A stretch of 64,000 bases of DNA from Vibrio sp. ES.051 (GTDB lineage Bacteria; Pseudomonadota; Gammaproteobacteria; Enterobacterales; Vibrionaceae), in contig NZ_PDJL01000005.1 in NCBI RefSeq assembly GCF_002563795.1, positions 1 through 64,000 of the forward strand, in the 5' to 3' direction. Numbering within the stretch: position 1 is the first letter of the stretch; each line of letters begins with the position of its first letter. The notes under the pieces were generated by a model. The model had not been told where the DNA came from and made no database searches. It worked only from the letters and a program-made list of their open reading frames with translations. The position numbers were made by a program, and so were the translations under genes. Shown here in pieces: positions 55,639 through 64,000 of this stretch.

Positions 55639-56535
55639 ATGAAACTCTCAGAAAGCCCCATCACCCAACATCGCTTTAATGGACATACGTTTTTTCTAAA
55701 ACGTGATGACATGCTCCACTCTCATTTTTCTGGGAACAAAGCGCGCAAGTTTATGGCGTTAATGGAAGAACAAAATCCGCACATCACGACCTTGATAAGC
55801 TATGGGTCTGCTCAATCTAACGCTATGTTCTCATTGGCGGCCTTAGCCAAAATTAAAGGTTGGGCGTTTGAGTTTTATGTTCACCGCATTCCACCTTGGC
55901 TGAAAAGCCTCCCCATCGGTAACTATCGCGGTGCGCTCGACTTAAGCATGCAAATCACCGCGCTGCAAGACATTGGCAGCCCTCTTCATCCTAGTGAGTA
56001 CATTACTCAAGTTCGCGGACTGGATGATTCGACTTTGTTCATTCCTGAGGGAGGACGTTCGTACCTTGCAGAATCAGGCATCAAACAGTTAGCGCGAGAG
56101 ATTCTTGATTGGACGCGAGTTAGAAGTAAACAGCAACTTGCTGTAGCACTGCCTTCCGGCACAGGTACCACCGCCTTGTATCTTCACAAACATCTAAGCC
56201 CACATGGTATCGAAGTACTCACTTGCCCTTGTGTGGGAGACGCCAGCTACTTAACAGAGCAGTTCAACCAACTCGATGAACGTAGTCATCCGACCGTTTT
56301 AACAGCGCGCAACAAGCACCATTTCGGTCGTTTATACGAAGAAGATTACATGACTTGGAAAGCGCTTTATGAGCAAACCGATCTCGAATTTGATCTGCTT
56401 TACGACCCATATATGTGGCAGTGCCTAACCCCGTGGTTGGAAGAGAATAGTGACAAAACATTGATCTATATTCATCAGGGAGGGTTACTTGGCAACGAAT
56501 CGATGTTGCCAAGATATCAACGAGAGTTCGAGTAA
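55639..56535 (+). CDS. PLP-dependent D-cysteine desulfhydrase / ACC deaminase family enzyme
   Basis: A 298-aa fold-type II PLP enzyme. PLP lysine is K34 in HFSGNKARKFMAL, followed by the Ser/Asn pocket SYGSAQSNAMFSLAALA and the phosphate-binding loop ALPSGTGTTALYL. The family includes ACC deaminase and D-cysteine desulfhydrase; the short length and altered C-terminus do not settle the substrate. Sulfur amino acid degradation is the more usual role in gammaproteobacteria. No partner gene adjacent. Confidence 0.82.
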   Translation: MKLSESPITQHRFNGHTFFLKRDDMLHSHFSGNKARKFMALMEEQNPHITTLISYGSAQSNAMFSLAALAKIKGWAFEFYVHRIPPWLKSLPIGNYRGALDLSMQITALQDIGSPLHPSEYITQVRGLDDSTLFIPEGGRSYLAESGIKQLAREILDWTRVRSKQQLAVALPSGTGTTALYLHKHLSPHGIEVLTCPCVGDASYLTEQFNQLDERSHPTVLTARNKHHFGRLYEEDYMTWKALYEQTDLEFDLLYDPYMWQCLTPWLEENSDKTLIYIHQGGLLGNESMLPRYQREFE

Positions 56536-56579
56536 CCGACAAGTTACGTGGCACTTGATGCGCCGTTAGTGGTAAGTGA

Positions 56580-57122
56580 TTATTTAATCAGCGTCAGGAT
56601 CTCTTTAAATTCTGGAGCTCGACAATCTTCTACCATCTCATATAAGCACATTTCCAGCCCCGTTAACACCACGCCATGCGCGGTTAATTTCGCAAGTGCC
56701 AACGCTTTATTTGTCGAGGTACGAGAAGAAATACAATCGGTCACCAACTCAACACGATACCCAAACTGACGCAAAGCGCTCGCGGTCTGATAAACACAAA
56801 TGTGCGCTTCAATACCACAAACTAACCACGTATCGACGTTTGCATTCTCTACAGCCAGCTTAAACGTTGCCTCTTTGCCTCCATCAAATGTGTACTTAGT
56901 AATAGGCAAATGTTCTTTTTCAAGCACTTCACGGATTGGCTCCACCGTTGGCCCCAACCTTTCTGGGTTTTGCTCTAGCCAAAGAATAGGCAACTTCAGC
57001 GCTTTGGCACCTTTAACGAGTTTGGTGATATTTTCAATCAGTGCATCACTTTCATGCATCAATGTAGCAAGCTTTCCCTGAACATCTACCACAATTAAGC
57101 CGGTGCTTTCTCTCGATAACAT
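56580..57122 (-). CDS. Isochorismatase-family hydrolase (YcaC-like)
   Basis: A 180-aa cysteine hydrolase. The catalytic triad is D13 in LIVVDVQGKLA, Lys in PITKYTFDG (about 76) and Cys109 in CGIEAHICVYQTA, the usual cis-peptide region preceding it. The family includes isochorismatases, nicotinamidases and YcaC-type hydrolases of unknown substrate; no isochorismate pathway gene is nearby. ATG start at 57122, after AGGA. Converges on the preceding PLP enzyme gene. Confidence 0.87.
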   Translation of the reverse strand: MLSRESTGLIVVDVQGKLATLMHESDALIENITKLVKGAKALKLPILWLEQNPERLGPTVEPIREVLEKEHLPITKYTFDGGKEATFKLAVENANVDTWLVCGIEAHICVYQTASALRQFGYRVELVTDCISSRTSTNKALALAKLTAHGVVLTGLEMCLYEMVEDCRAPEFKEILTLIK

Positions 57123-57284
57123 TCCTATCTCCTATGTTGATCGACCACAACAAATAGTACCCAATTAGTTGAGTAAAGATAATGTATCAGACTCCATAAT
57201 GTTGGAATAAAAAACATGAAAAAGATGACGGTTGCTCACACTCTTCAACCAGCATTGGGGGAGAAAAGGACGCCACATAACAAG

Positions 57285-57312
57285 AACCCCCTCGAGTTTC
57301 CTCGAAGGGGTT
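57285..57312 (-). terminator. Terminator after dmsC
   Basis: AACCCC and GGGGTT plus an inner CTCGAG-type stem form a strong hairpin 35 bp beyond the dmsC stop. Confidence 0.75.
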
Positions 57313-57346
57313 ATATTGTTATGCCTAAGCGTATGGCCAGGGTTTA

Positions 57347-58192
57347 TTAGAGCCCTACCGTCATATGTAGACTGTAAAACAGACCACGACCTACCAGCTC
57401 TGATGCTAAGATCAATACCAGAGCCACGGTTAAGTTTACTGGATTAACACTCGACTTATTCACCATTGGTAATACCCAGATAAATAGGCCTGCCAACAGA
57501 AGTCCTACTTGTATAGCAAGGTAGCTTCCTAGACCATTCACTAGATCTGACGCCTTAACAATAGAGCTTTGGATGTCGCCGACTAGATTCATTTTACCGA
57601 CTATCACTATCAAGCTAATCGCGACCGCGACAATCGCAAGGATAACCATATTGCGATCGACCGAGAAGCGGCTGTCTTTAGCTGAAACGATCACCAATTG
57701 TGATAACAGCAAGCCACAAACCACCATGGTCATCACGAAGCTTAATGGTGTGTACATATTGAACCAAGTTGGTACCGTATTAATCATGTATACATTGATC
57801 ATCGAATACATAAAAATACAGCCAAGCACCATTGCGCCAATCATAAGGACTTTTTGAGCGCCCGCGCCACCTTTCTTCAATACGGATAGCAGCCATTGTA
57901 GTCCGCCTACAGCAAAGAAAGCCGCACCAAAGAACACCTCATTAGATAACCAAGCCGAACCCAACTGGTTAAACGAATTAAATGCTCTTAATGGTGATCC
58001 CAAATGAGTCGTCGAGAATAGAAACCCGAGGCCCATGATCGCCCATAAAGCAAACATCGGCACTTTGTAACTATTAATTTTCTCTTCATCGAACCCCATG
58101 ACTAACGAGCGAGCACTGATCAGTAGATAAGCGCCAACCGCCATTTGCGCTAATACCGTAAAGAAGATTAAAGAATACTCATGGAAAATCAT
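57347..58192 (-). CDS. dmsC: DMSO reductase membrane anchor subunit
   Basis: A 281-aa protein with eight hydrophobic helices (IFFTVLAQMAVGAYLLISA, ALWAIMGLGFLFSTTHLGSP, and so on) of the DmsC/NrfD-like anchor family. It oxidises menaquinol and passes electrons to DmsB. His and Glu residues in the first helices (STTHLGSP, NEVFFGAAFF) fit the quinol site. It is one base downstream of dmsB, last gene of the operon. Confidence 0.92.
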   Translation of the reverse strand: MIFHEYSLIFFTVLAQMAVGAYLLISARSLVMGFDEEKINSYKVPMFALWAIMGLGFLFSTTHLGSPLRAFNSFNQLGSAWLSNEVFFGAAFFAVGGLQWLLSVLKKGGAGAQKVLMIGAMVLGCIFMYSMINVYMINTVPTWFNMYTPLSFVMTMVVCGLLLSQLVIVSAKDSRFSVDRNMVILAIVAVAISLIVIVGKMNLVGDIQSSIVKASDLVNGLGSYLAIQVGLLLAGLFIWVLPMVNKSSVNPVNLTVALVLILASELVGRGLFYSLHMTVGL

Positions 58193-58193
58193 C

Positions 58194-58814
58194 TTAAACC
58201 TCCTTCGGGTTAGCTAGGAAACCAGTGGTATCGCCCGTTGGTTTAGCATTCTTATTTAACTTAATCACGATATTTGGCAACGTAAGATGTGATGATGGTA
58301 ATGGTGCCACATCAGCGTTGACACCATACTTCTCTCGCAACACATGGATTTCACCAAACTCGAGCGCACGCAGTGGGCATGATTCAACACACATCGGTTG
58401 TTTACCTTCCGCGACACGTTCATAACAACCATCACACTTGGTCATGTGTCCTTTTTCGGCATTGAACTGTGGTGCGCCATACGGGCAGGCATTGCTACAG
58501 TGTTGGCAGCCAATGCAAATGTCTTCATCGACGACCACTAAGCCATCTTCTTCTCGTTTATGCATTGCCCCTGACGGACACACCTTCACGCACGCTGGAT
58601 TTGTACAATGGTTACACGCGATAGACAAATAGTAAGAGAAGACATCATTTTGAATCCACGTATCCCCATCTTGGACAAAGCCACCGCCAGCGTATTCATA
58701 TACGCGGCGATAATTACGCTTCACATCCAAGTCCCGATAATCTTTACAAGCAAGCTGGCAAGTTTTACAACCTGTGCATTTACTTGAATCTATGTAAAAG
58801 CCGTATTGTTTCAT
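58194..58814 (-). CDS. dmsB: DMSO reductase iron-sulfur subunit
   Basis: A 206-aa four-cluster ferredoxin-like electron carrier. The four Cys groups are CTGCKTCQLACKD, CNHCTNPACVKVCPSG, CIGCQHCSNACPYGAP and CDGCYERV...CVESCPLRA. It starts MKQYGFYIDSSKCTGC, as in DmsB. It links the DmsC anchor to the molybdenum subunit on the periplasmic face. 11 bp downstream of dmsA. Confidence 0.95.
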   Translation of the reverse strand: MKQYGFYIDSSKCTGCKTCQLACKDYRDLDVKRNYRRVYEYAGGGFVQDGDTWIQNDVFSYYLSIACNHCTNPACVKVCPSGAMHKREEDGLVVVDEDICIGCQHCSNACPYGAPQFNAEKGHMTKCDGCYERVAEGKQPMCVESCPLRALEFGEIHVLREKYGVNADVAPLPSSHLTLPNIVIKLNKNAKPTGDTTGFLANPKEV

Positions 58815-58825
58815 CCTGACCTACC

Positions 58826-61270
58826 TTATGCTTTGTTCGCTAACTGAATATCCACCAAATTGGTGTGTTGAGGGTTACCCTTCGCTAGTGGGCTAGGTCG
58901 TTGGGTGGTTAATACGTTAATCGAACCAGCATGATCGATTTTTTGTCCATCAGGCGCGTACCAGGCACCTTCGCCTAACGCAACGACATTCGGCAAAATA
59001 CGTGGCGTCACTTTGGCTGGTATATGCACTTCACCACGATCATTAAAGATGCTCACCATATCGCCATTTTTGATTCCACGAGCCTGAGCATCGATAGGGT
59101 TAATCCATACTTCCTGACGCGCTGCTGCTTTAAGCAAAGCAACATTACCGTAAGTAGAGTGGCAACGCGCTTTAAAGTGAAACCCTGTTAGCTGCAATGG
59201 GTACTTAGCCGCCAGTGGATCATTGTGACCCTCAAACGAGTCTGCATAGACAGGCAGTGGGTGAATCGTTTCGTCTTCTTTTAGCGTCCACTCTTGGGCA
59301 ATTTTCGCTAGTGTCTCAGAGTAGATTTCGATCTTACCACTCGGGGTTGAAAGCGGGTTCGCTTCAGGATCATTACGAAAATCTTGATAGGCGATGTAAT
59401 CACGTTGGTATTGACGCTTATAAATCCCCAGTTCTTTCATCTCTTCAAAAGTTGGCAGAGAAGGATCTTGCTTGCGAGTTTCTGCATACAAATGCTCAAC
59501 CCACTCTTGCTGTGTTCGACCTTCGGTAAACGCTTGACCAACCCCCATACGCTTAGCTATCTCGGAGCACATTTCATAGATACTTCTTGCTTCGAACTGA
59601 GGTTCTATCGCTTGTTGTGCATAGATAAAGTAAGGCGCATTCGATGCTTTACCGTCCATCGCCCAATCGTCCTGTTCCGAGGTGGTTAAGTCCGGCAAGA
59701 TAATATCGGCGTATTTCGCGGAAGAAGTCATGTGGTTATCGATAACCACAACCATTTCACAAGCTTTGTCATCTTGTAAAATTTCGTGCGTTTTATTGAT
59801 ATTCGCATGCTGGTTTACTAGGCAGTTCCCCGCGTAGTTCCAGATCATCTTAATCGGGTTAGCTAAACGCTCGGCGCCACGCACACCGTCAGTTTTATCT
59901 GTCATCTCATGGTGACGATAAATCGCATCGGTCCACAAGAACATGGAAATAGAGGTTTTTACTGGATTAGGAACTTTAGGGAAACGAACAAAAGGAATAT
60001 TGATGTCACTTTCGCGCGCGCCCGTCGAGCCACCCGTGACCCCAACAGAGCCCGTCAGTAGTGACAACATAGCGATTGCACGTGATGCCAATTCACCATT
60101 AGCGGTACGTTGTAAACCCCAACCTTGATGAATCGCACAGGGTTTATTCGCGCCCATTTCACGAGCTAACTTGATAATAGTGTCGACAGGGATGCCGGTG
60201 ATCTTAGAAGCCCACTCCGGCGTTTTCTCAACGCCATCGTCACCCAAGCCTAAAATGTAGGACTTGTAATCACTGTTTTTTGGTGCTGAAGCTGGCAGCG
60301 TTTTCTCATCGTAACCAATACAATATTTATCTAAGAAAGCCTGATCGACATAATTCTCAGTGATCATGACATGAGCTAATCCCGCGACTAACGCTGCATC
60401 GGTCGATGGACGGATTGGGATCCATTGGTCTTCACGGCCGCCGGCTGTATCGGTATAACGTGGGTCAATAATAATGGTTTTGACATTAGACTTGTTTTTA
60501 CTCTCGACATAGTGGTGAATCAAACCACCACCTGACATACGCGTCTCAGCCGGGTTATTACCGAACTGAATGTTAAGCTTCGCATTTGCCAAATCAGAGA
60601 AGGAGTTATTCATCGCCCAGCCACCGTAGGTGTGACTGAGACCTTCCGCTATCTGCGCAGTAGAGTAATCACCATAGTGGTTTAAATAGCCACCACATAA
60701 ATTCATCAGGCGAGCGATTAACGTAGATGCCGGCGGCCAAGATTTAGTCACCGTACCGCCAAGCGTGCCCGTACCGTAATTTAGGTAGATAGAATCATTA
60801 CCGTAATCTTTGATAAGACGTTGCATCGTGGTCGCAATTTCATCGTAAGCTTCTTCCCAGCTGATACGCTTAAATTTACCCTCACCACGTTTGCCAACCC
60901 GTTTCATTGGGTATTTAAGTCGGTCTGGGTTATACACTCGGCGGCGCATTGAACGGCCACGCAAACACGCTCTTACTTGTGGGCTGTCACCAAAAACGTC
61001 TGTACCTGTGTTGTCGGTTTCAACGTATTTGATCTCTCCATTTTGCACGTGCATGCGTAGCGGGCAGCGCGAACCACAGTTAACCGTACACGCACTCCAA
61101 ACGACCTTCTCGTCACTCGTAACGGATTCTGCAGCATTAGCAGGGCTGGATTTAAATGGTAAACTGATACCACTAGCCAAAGCAGCTGCACTCCCCACCG
61201 CAGAAGTGGCTTTAATGAACCCACGACGAGTCAAGTTCATCAAATCAGATTGCTGTTTATTTTTTGTCAT
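58826..61270 (-). CDS. dmsA: DMSO reductase catalytic subunit (molybdopterin)
   Basis: I favour the ATG at 61268-61270 (MTKNKQQSDLMNLTRRGFIK). The twin-arginine signal is LTRRGFIKATSAVG, so the folded enzyme is exported by Tat. The N-terminal [4Fe-4S] ligands are CTVNCGSRCPLRM and CLRGR. IYLNYGTGTLGGTVTKSW is the DmsA-type active-site region with the Ser ligand to molybdenum. Other cofactor motifs are NPAETRMSGGG and YAGNCLVNQHANIN. Full length for the family (about 814 aa). Anaerobic respiration with DMSO, TMAO or related oxides. Confidence 0.93.
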   Translation of the reverse strand: MTKNKQQSDLMNLTRRGFIKATSAVGSAAALASGISLPFKSSPANAAESVTSDEKVVWSACTVNCGSRCPLRMHVQNGEIKYVETDNTGTDVFGDSPQVRACLRGRSMRRRVYNPDRLKYPMKRVGKRGEGKFKRISWEEAYDEIATTMQRLIKDYGNDSIYLNYGTGTLGGTVTKSWPPASTLIARLMNLCGGYLNHYGDYSTAQIAEGLSHTYGGWAMNNSFSDLANAKLNIQFGNNPAETRMSGGGLIHHYVESKNKSNVKTIIIDPRYTDTAGGREDQWIPIRPSTDAALVAGLAHVMITENYVDQAFLDKYCIGYDEKTLPASAPKNSDYKSYILGLGDDGVEKTPEWASKITGIPVDTIIKLAREMGANKPCAIHQGWGLQRTANGELASRAIAMLSLLTGSVGVTGGSTGARESDINIPFVRFPKVPNPVKTSISMFLWTDAIYRHHEMTDKTDGVRGAERLANPIKMIWNYAGNCLVNQHANINKTHEILQDDKACEMVVVIDNHMTSSAKYADIILPDLTTSEQDDWAMDGKASNAPYFIYAQQAIEPQFEARSIYEMCSEIAKRMGVGQAFTEGRTQQEWVEHLYAETRKQDPSLPTFEEMKELGIYKRQYQRDYIAYQDFRNDPEANPLSTPSGKIEIYSETLAKIAQEWTLKEDETIHPLPVYADSFEGHNDPLAAKYPLQLTGFHFKARCHSTYGNVALLKAAARQEVWINPIDAQARGIKNGDMVSIFNDRGEVHIPAKVTPRILPNVVALGEGAWYAPDGQKIDHAGSINVLTTQRPSPLAKGNPQHTNLVDIQLANKA

Positions 61271-61349
61271 AATTATATGCCTTAACATTGCTTACCGATA
61301 ACACTTTAGGGGTAATGACGTGCTAAGAAAATAACGACCACAATCTCTA

Positions 61350-61363
61350 TTGATATATGTCAA
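61350..61363. promoter_or_regulatory. Probable FNR box between dmsA and the chaperone gene
   Basis: TTGATATATGTCAA fits TTGAT-N4-ATCAA with one mismatch. It lies 80 bp from the dmsA start in the divergent region, a natural place for oxygen-responsive activation. Confidence 0.65.
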
Positions 61364-61471
61364 AGTTAGTATGAATTTTATTATAAATTGTCACTTTCTT
61401 TCATTTTTGAGGTGAATTCTCAGCAATATTCTGGAGAATGTCTAAACACTTCGCGAGATTAGAGCATCAAA

Positions 61472-62059
61472 ATGAAAAACATTATCAATACTGGGAAGCT
61501 TTTGGGAACATTGTTCTACCACAAGCGTAATAAAGCCGAAACTATCGAACTGGTTAGCGCACTAGTCTCAGAAAATGTTCTTCAAAATGAAACGCTGATT
61601 GCACTTTCAGCTTTGGATGCAGAACAACTTGAACATGACTTTAGCGTGTTATTCGAAGGGATGGGATTCATGCCGATTCCACCTTGGGGGTCAGTGTACT
61701 TAGACAAAGAACAAGTCTTATTTGGCGCGTCAAATACTCAATATCGCCTATTCTTACAACAACACGGCATCGCCTTAGACTCAGAACAACGTGAACCGGA
61801 AGATCAGTTCGGTTTAATGCTATTAGCCTACGCGTATTTGCTTGAGCAAGGCAACGCCAACGCCGCCGCGCACGAGCTAATTGGTCAACACTTGATGCCT
61901 TGGGGGAAAACCTACCTAGAACAGCTGAGTGACAAAGCACCAAACTTGTTTTATCAATTATTAGCTAAAGATGTGTTGGGATGGCTAAACTTTTTGCTTC
62001 AAAAACAAAGCATTCATGTGTCGCAAAAGAAGATATATTTAGATGAACGAATCGATTGA
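61472..62059 (+). CDS. TorD/DmsD family molybdoenzyme chaperone
   Basis: A 195-aa all-helical protein. Conserved features of the TorD family are MGFMPIPPWGSVYLDKEQV and EPEDQFGLMLLAYAYLLEQG with HELIGQHLMPWGKTYLEQL. Such proteins bind the twin-arginine signal and guide cofactor insertion; the divergent dmsA is the evident client. Its stop overlaps the next gene by 17 bp, so the two are coupled. Confidence 0.88.
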   Translation: MKNIINTGKLLGTLFYHKRNKAETIELVSALVSENVLQNETLIALSALDAEQLEHDFSVLFEGMGFMPIPPWGSVYLDKEQVLFGASNTQYRLFLQQHGIALDSEQREPEDQFGLMLLAYAYLLEQGNANAAAHELIGQHLMPWGKTYLEQLSDKAPNLFYQLLAKDVLGWLNFLLQKQSIHVSQKKIYLDERID

Positions 62060-62561
62060 TAATAGTCGACGTGGTTTTCTGACTCGTTTTCGGCAACCAG
62101 TAAAACAGGTTCAACAGTCAGAGATCACTCCTCGCTCAGTAGCTCGTCCACCTCAGGCTGTGGACGAGGCTTTATTTGAACGTCTGTGCGATGGTTGTGG
62201 TGACTGTTTAAAGGCTTGCCCGAACAGTGTTATAGAACTAGGCGATCAACTCGCTCAACTTAACCTCGATTATAATGAATGCAGTTTATGTGGTGAGTGC
62301 GTCAAAGCCTGCCCTACTGATGCACTCCATACTGCTATGACAATAGATATCAACTTACGTCCGCACTTTACTCAAAACTGTAATAACTACCTGCAGATGG
62401 AGTGTCAGCAGTGTGCCTCTGCTTGTCCACAGAACGCGATCTCTATTCAAGCCGATAAACTGCCACACTTAAATCACGAACTATGCAATGGTTGCGGCCA
62501 ATGTCGAGCCAGTTGTTACGCCAGTGCTATTGTAATGCAACTGTACAATCATCCTCGCTGA
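62043..62561 (+). CDS. NapF-like ferredoxin
   Basis: A 172-aa protein that begins SRRGFLTRFRQP, as NapF does, and carries four Cys groups: CDGCGDCLKACPN, CSLCGECVKACPT, CQQCASACPQN and CNGCGQCRASCYA. NapF assists maturation of periplasmic nitrate reductase in the cytoplasm; here it sits next to dms genes and the chaperone, so it may serve the DMSO reductase. Overlaps the chaperone gene by 17 bp. Confidence 0.85.
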   Translation: MNESIDNSRRGFLTRFRQPVKQVQQSEITPRSVARPPQAVDEALFERLCDGCGDCLKACPNSVIELGDQLAQLNLDYNECSLCGECVKACPTDALHTAMTIDINLRPHFTQNCNNYLQMECQQCASACPQNAISIQADKLPHLNHELCNGCGQCRASCYASAIVMQLYNHPR

Positions 62562-62610
62562 CGCATATTCTGATATTCTTGCCCATATTCCAATTTGACG
62601 TGTCAGCGAA

Positions 62611-63126
62611 CTAACGAGCCAACCAAATTCTTGCCAATATTCCGACAGGAGTGGTCACGCCGGTGGTGATGGAAGATACCTTGCCATTTTTCAAAATATA
62701 AAGCGTTGGTGTGACATTCACTTTCCATGCTTGCATTATTTTGCCTTTGGGATCGTTTATGTTGTCAAAACGATACTCTTTTGACTGCATAAACTGTTCA
62801 ACGCGCTGATCTGGCCCAGACGTTCCTGAAACACCAACAATAGTATAATCATCGCTAAGCCAGCTGACACTTGGGCTAACAAACTTACATGCTGGGCACC
62901 ATGTCGCCCAAAAATAGACGACCACAGGCGCTTCATGACTTTGAGCAATCACATCTAAGTATTCACCATTCGTCATAACTGCGCTCAACGGCGGTGCCTG
63001 CTCTTTAGGAATATCTTTGGTGCGGTACCAATCGATGGCAACCGATATCACGGTGATCATGAGTACCATTTGCAGCACCTGACCAAGCCAGTACTTCAGT
63101 GACTTGCGTTTTTTTTCTGCGTTCAC
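62611..63126 (-). CDS. TlpA/ScsD-like membrane-anchored thioredoxin
   Basis: A 171-aa protein with an N-terminal anchor (YWLGQVLQMVLMITVISVAI) and a periplasmic thioredoxin fold with the CxxC site YFWATWCPACKFVSPSVS. VTPTLYILKNGKV carries the cis-Pro. Members act as disulfide reductases in stress or cytochrome maturation. The gene overlaps the next by 4 bp, so it is coupled to the DsbD-like partner that would feed it electrons. Confidence 0.88.
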   Translation of the reverse strand: MNAEKKRKSLKYWLGQVLQMVLMITVISVAIDWYRTKDIPKEQAPPLSAVMTNGEYLDVIAQSHEAPVVVYFWATWCPACKFVSPSVSWLSDDYTIVGVSGTSGPDQRVEQFMQSKEYRFDNINDPKGKIMQAWKVNVTPTLYILKNGKVSSITTGVTTPVGILARIWLAR

Positions 63127-64000
63127 AGACTCGTCTCCCCGTTCGCCTGTTGCATGGCTTTGATCACAAGGTTGTCAGTCAAAATCACGGGTAAAGGGAT
63201 ACCTTCAGGCGCCGCTGGACCATATACGATATTGAATGGCACACCATAACGCCCATGCGATCGTAAAAAGTTTGTCACTGAGTCATTTGGGTGTGTCCAG
63301 TCGCCTTGTAATGGTTCCACATTAGGGCTTTGTAATAACGAATAAACGGGATCTTGCAAAATGACACCGATCTTATTCGCTTTACATGTCACGCACCAAT
63401 CTGCAGTCACATTCACAAATACCACCCGTCCATTATTGACATGTTCTTCAATTGTCGCGTCAGACAATGTTTGCCACGCAAGATCCTCAGGAAGCGGTTT
63501 CGCCCACTGATTCGCGGTGACACTGCCAAGCAATAAGCCACCTGCAATGATCACCAACGACGCGATGCTTGAGACTGCAAACGCCTTATCGCCGTATACT
63601 CGCTTTACCCGAGCCATCATCACTATCAAGGCGCCCACCGCAATTAAAGCCACCCATAACACCGGAACGTGGTTCGCCATAAGAGACAACAACCAAACGC
63701 TGGTTGCCAACAGCATGACGCCAAACACTATCTTAACGACATGCATCCATTGGCCAGGTTTTGGTAACTTCAACGCAATGCTCGGGAAAACCGCAACCAA
63801 AATCCAAGGCAGGGCCATGCCTAAAGCTAGCGCAGTAAATGTCGCAAACAGCGTCAGCACATCTGCACCCAATGCAAAGGCGACGGCGGTGCCTAAAAAT
63901 GGCGCAGAGCAAGGCGTCGCAAGTAACGTGGCAAACATGCCTTGAACATAGTGGCCGATCAGAGAGTTACCACCTTTTGACGCCAACCAAGTATTGGTAT
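63123..64000 (-). CDS. DsbD/ScsB-family thiol:disulfide interchange protein (5' end outside the window)
   Basis: The visible 290 C-terminal residues include transmembrane helices (GMFATLLATPCSAPFLGTAV, LLATSVWLLSLMANHVP) and a thioredoxin domain with VTADWCVTCKANKIGV. The Cys in the ATPCSAPF helix is the membrane-embedded redox site of the DsbD family. The frame is open to the window edge (TNTWLASKGGN upstream of the first Met-type codon), so the start lies beyond 64000. It takes electrons from cytoplasmic thioredoxin to the periplasmic partner encoded next. Confidence 0.85.
   Translation of the reverse strand, partial: TNTWLASKGGNSLIGHYVQGMFATLLATPCSAPFLGTAVAFALGADVLTLFATFTALALGMALPWILVAVFPSIALKLPKPGQWMHVVKIVFGVMLLATSVWLLSLMANHVPVLWVALIAVGALIVMMARVKRVYGDKAFAVSSIASLVIIAGGLLLGSVTANQWAKPLPEDLAWQTLSDATIEEHVNNGRVVFVNVTADWCVTCKANKIGVILQDPVYSLLQSPNVEPLQGDWTHPNDSVTNFLRSHGRYGVPFNIVYGPAAPEGIPLPVILTDNLVIKAMQQANGETSL

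Noticed and set aside
57217..57330. Short plus-strand frame beginning MKKMTVAHTLQ
   Set aside because: It runs through the dmsC terminator hairpin and has no ribosome site.
1..64000. CRISPR array, rRNA operon or prophage structural genes
   Set aside because: No regular direct repeats with spacers, no rRNA sequence and no capsid, tail or lysis genes were seen in the window.

Overview
This window is a stretch of a Vibrio chromosome. The evidence is the set of gene neighbourhoods: a fused diaminobutyrate aminotransferase/decarboxylase followed by carboxynorspermidine dehydrogenase and nspC; the T2SS pilotin AspS beside yciA, yciI and metE; a seven-cistron trp operon with separate trpG; and varA(uvrY)-uvrC-pgsA followed by Gly, Cys and Leu tRNAs. 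The species cannot be fixed from the sequence alone.

Region 1 (1 to about 10760) is an AT-rich mobile element whose left end lies outside the window. A tightly overlapping leftward operon encodes a 587-aa tyrosine-recombinase-like protein, a 768-aa tyrosine recombinase (now broken), two small coiled-coil proteins (204 and 135 aa), a RecD-like SF1 helicase (735 aa) and, after a short gap, a third tyrosine recombinase (415 aa). The order resembles the core of gamma-mobile-trio type islands, but that assignment is inference. A complete 1577-bp IS66-family insertion sequence (6381..7957) with 8-bp target duplications interrupts the 768-aa gene. The right end of the element lies in the last 25 codons of nrdB, which remain as a fragment overlapping the start of yfaE. 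A frameshifted XRE-type regulator sits at the left edge.

Region 2 (10760..20690) holds yfaE, a CinA-family gene, a DUF3943 gene, a GcvR-like ACT protein and the norspermidine operon, which is preceded by about 850 bp of non-coding DNA that is unusually rich in hairpins. Region 3 (20690..33900) holds four tRNAs, pgsA, uvrC, varA, DUF3015 and DUF4105 envelope proteins, polB, a nucleotidyltransferase, efpL, a DUF440 protein, rluB and yciO. Region 4 (33900..41930) is rnm plus the complete trp operon with TrpR operator, Trp-rich leader peptide and attenuator.

Region 5 (41930..57300) holds a dicarboxylate/amino-acid symporter, yciB-yciA-yciI-aspS, divergent metE/metR with MetJ and MetR sites, a DUF4250 protein, an orphan membrane protein, ygiQ, a decayed chemoreceptor fragment, an OmpR/EnvZ-type two-component pair, a PLP desulfhydrase/deaminase homologue and an isochorismatase-family hydrolase. 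Region 6 (57300..64000) is a DMSO-reductase-type dmsABC operon, divergent from a TorD-family chaperone and a NapF-like ferredoxin, followed by a TlpA-like thioredoxin and a DsbD/ScsB-type membrane protein that runs off the window.
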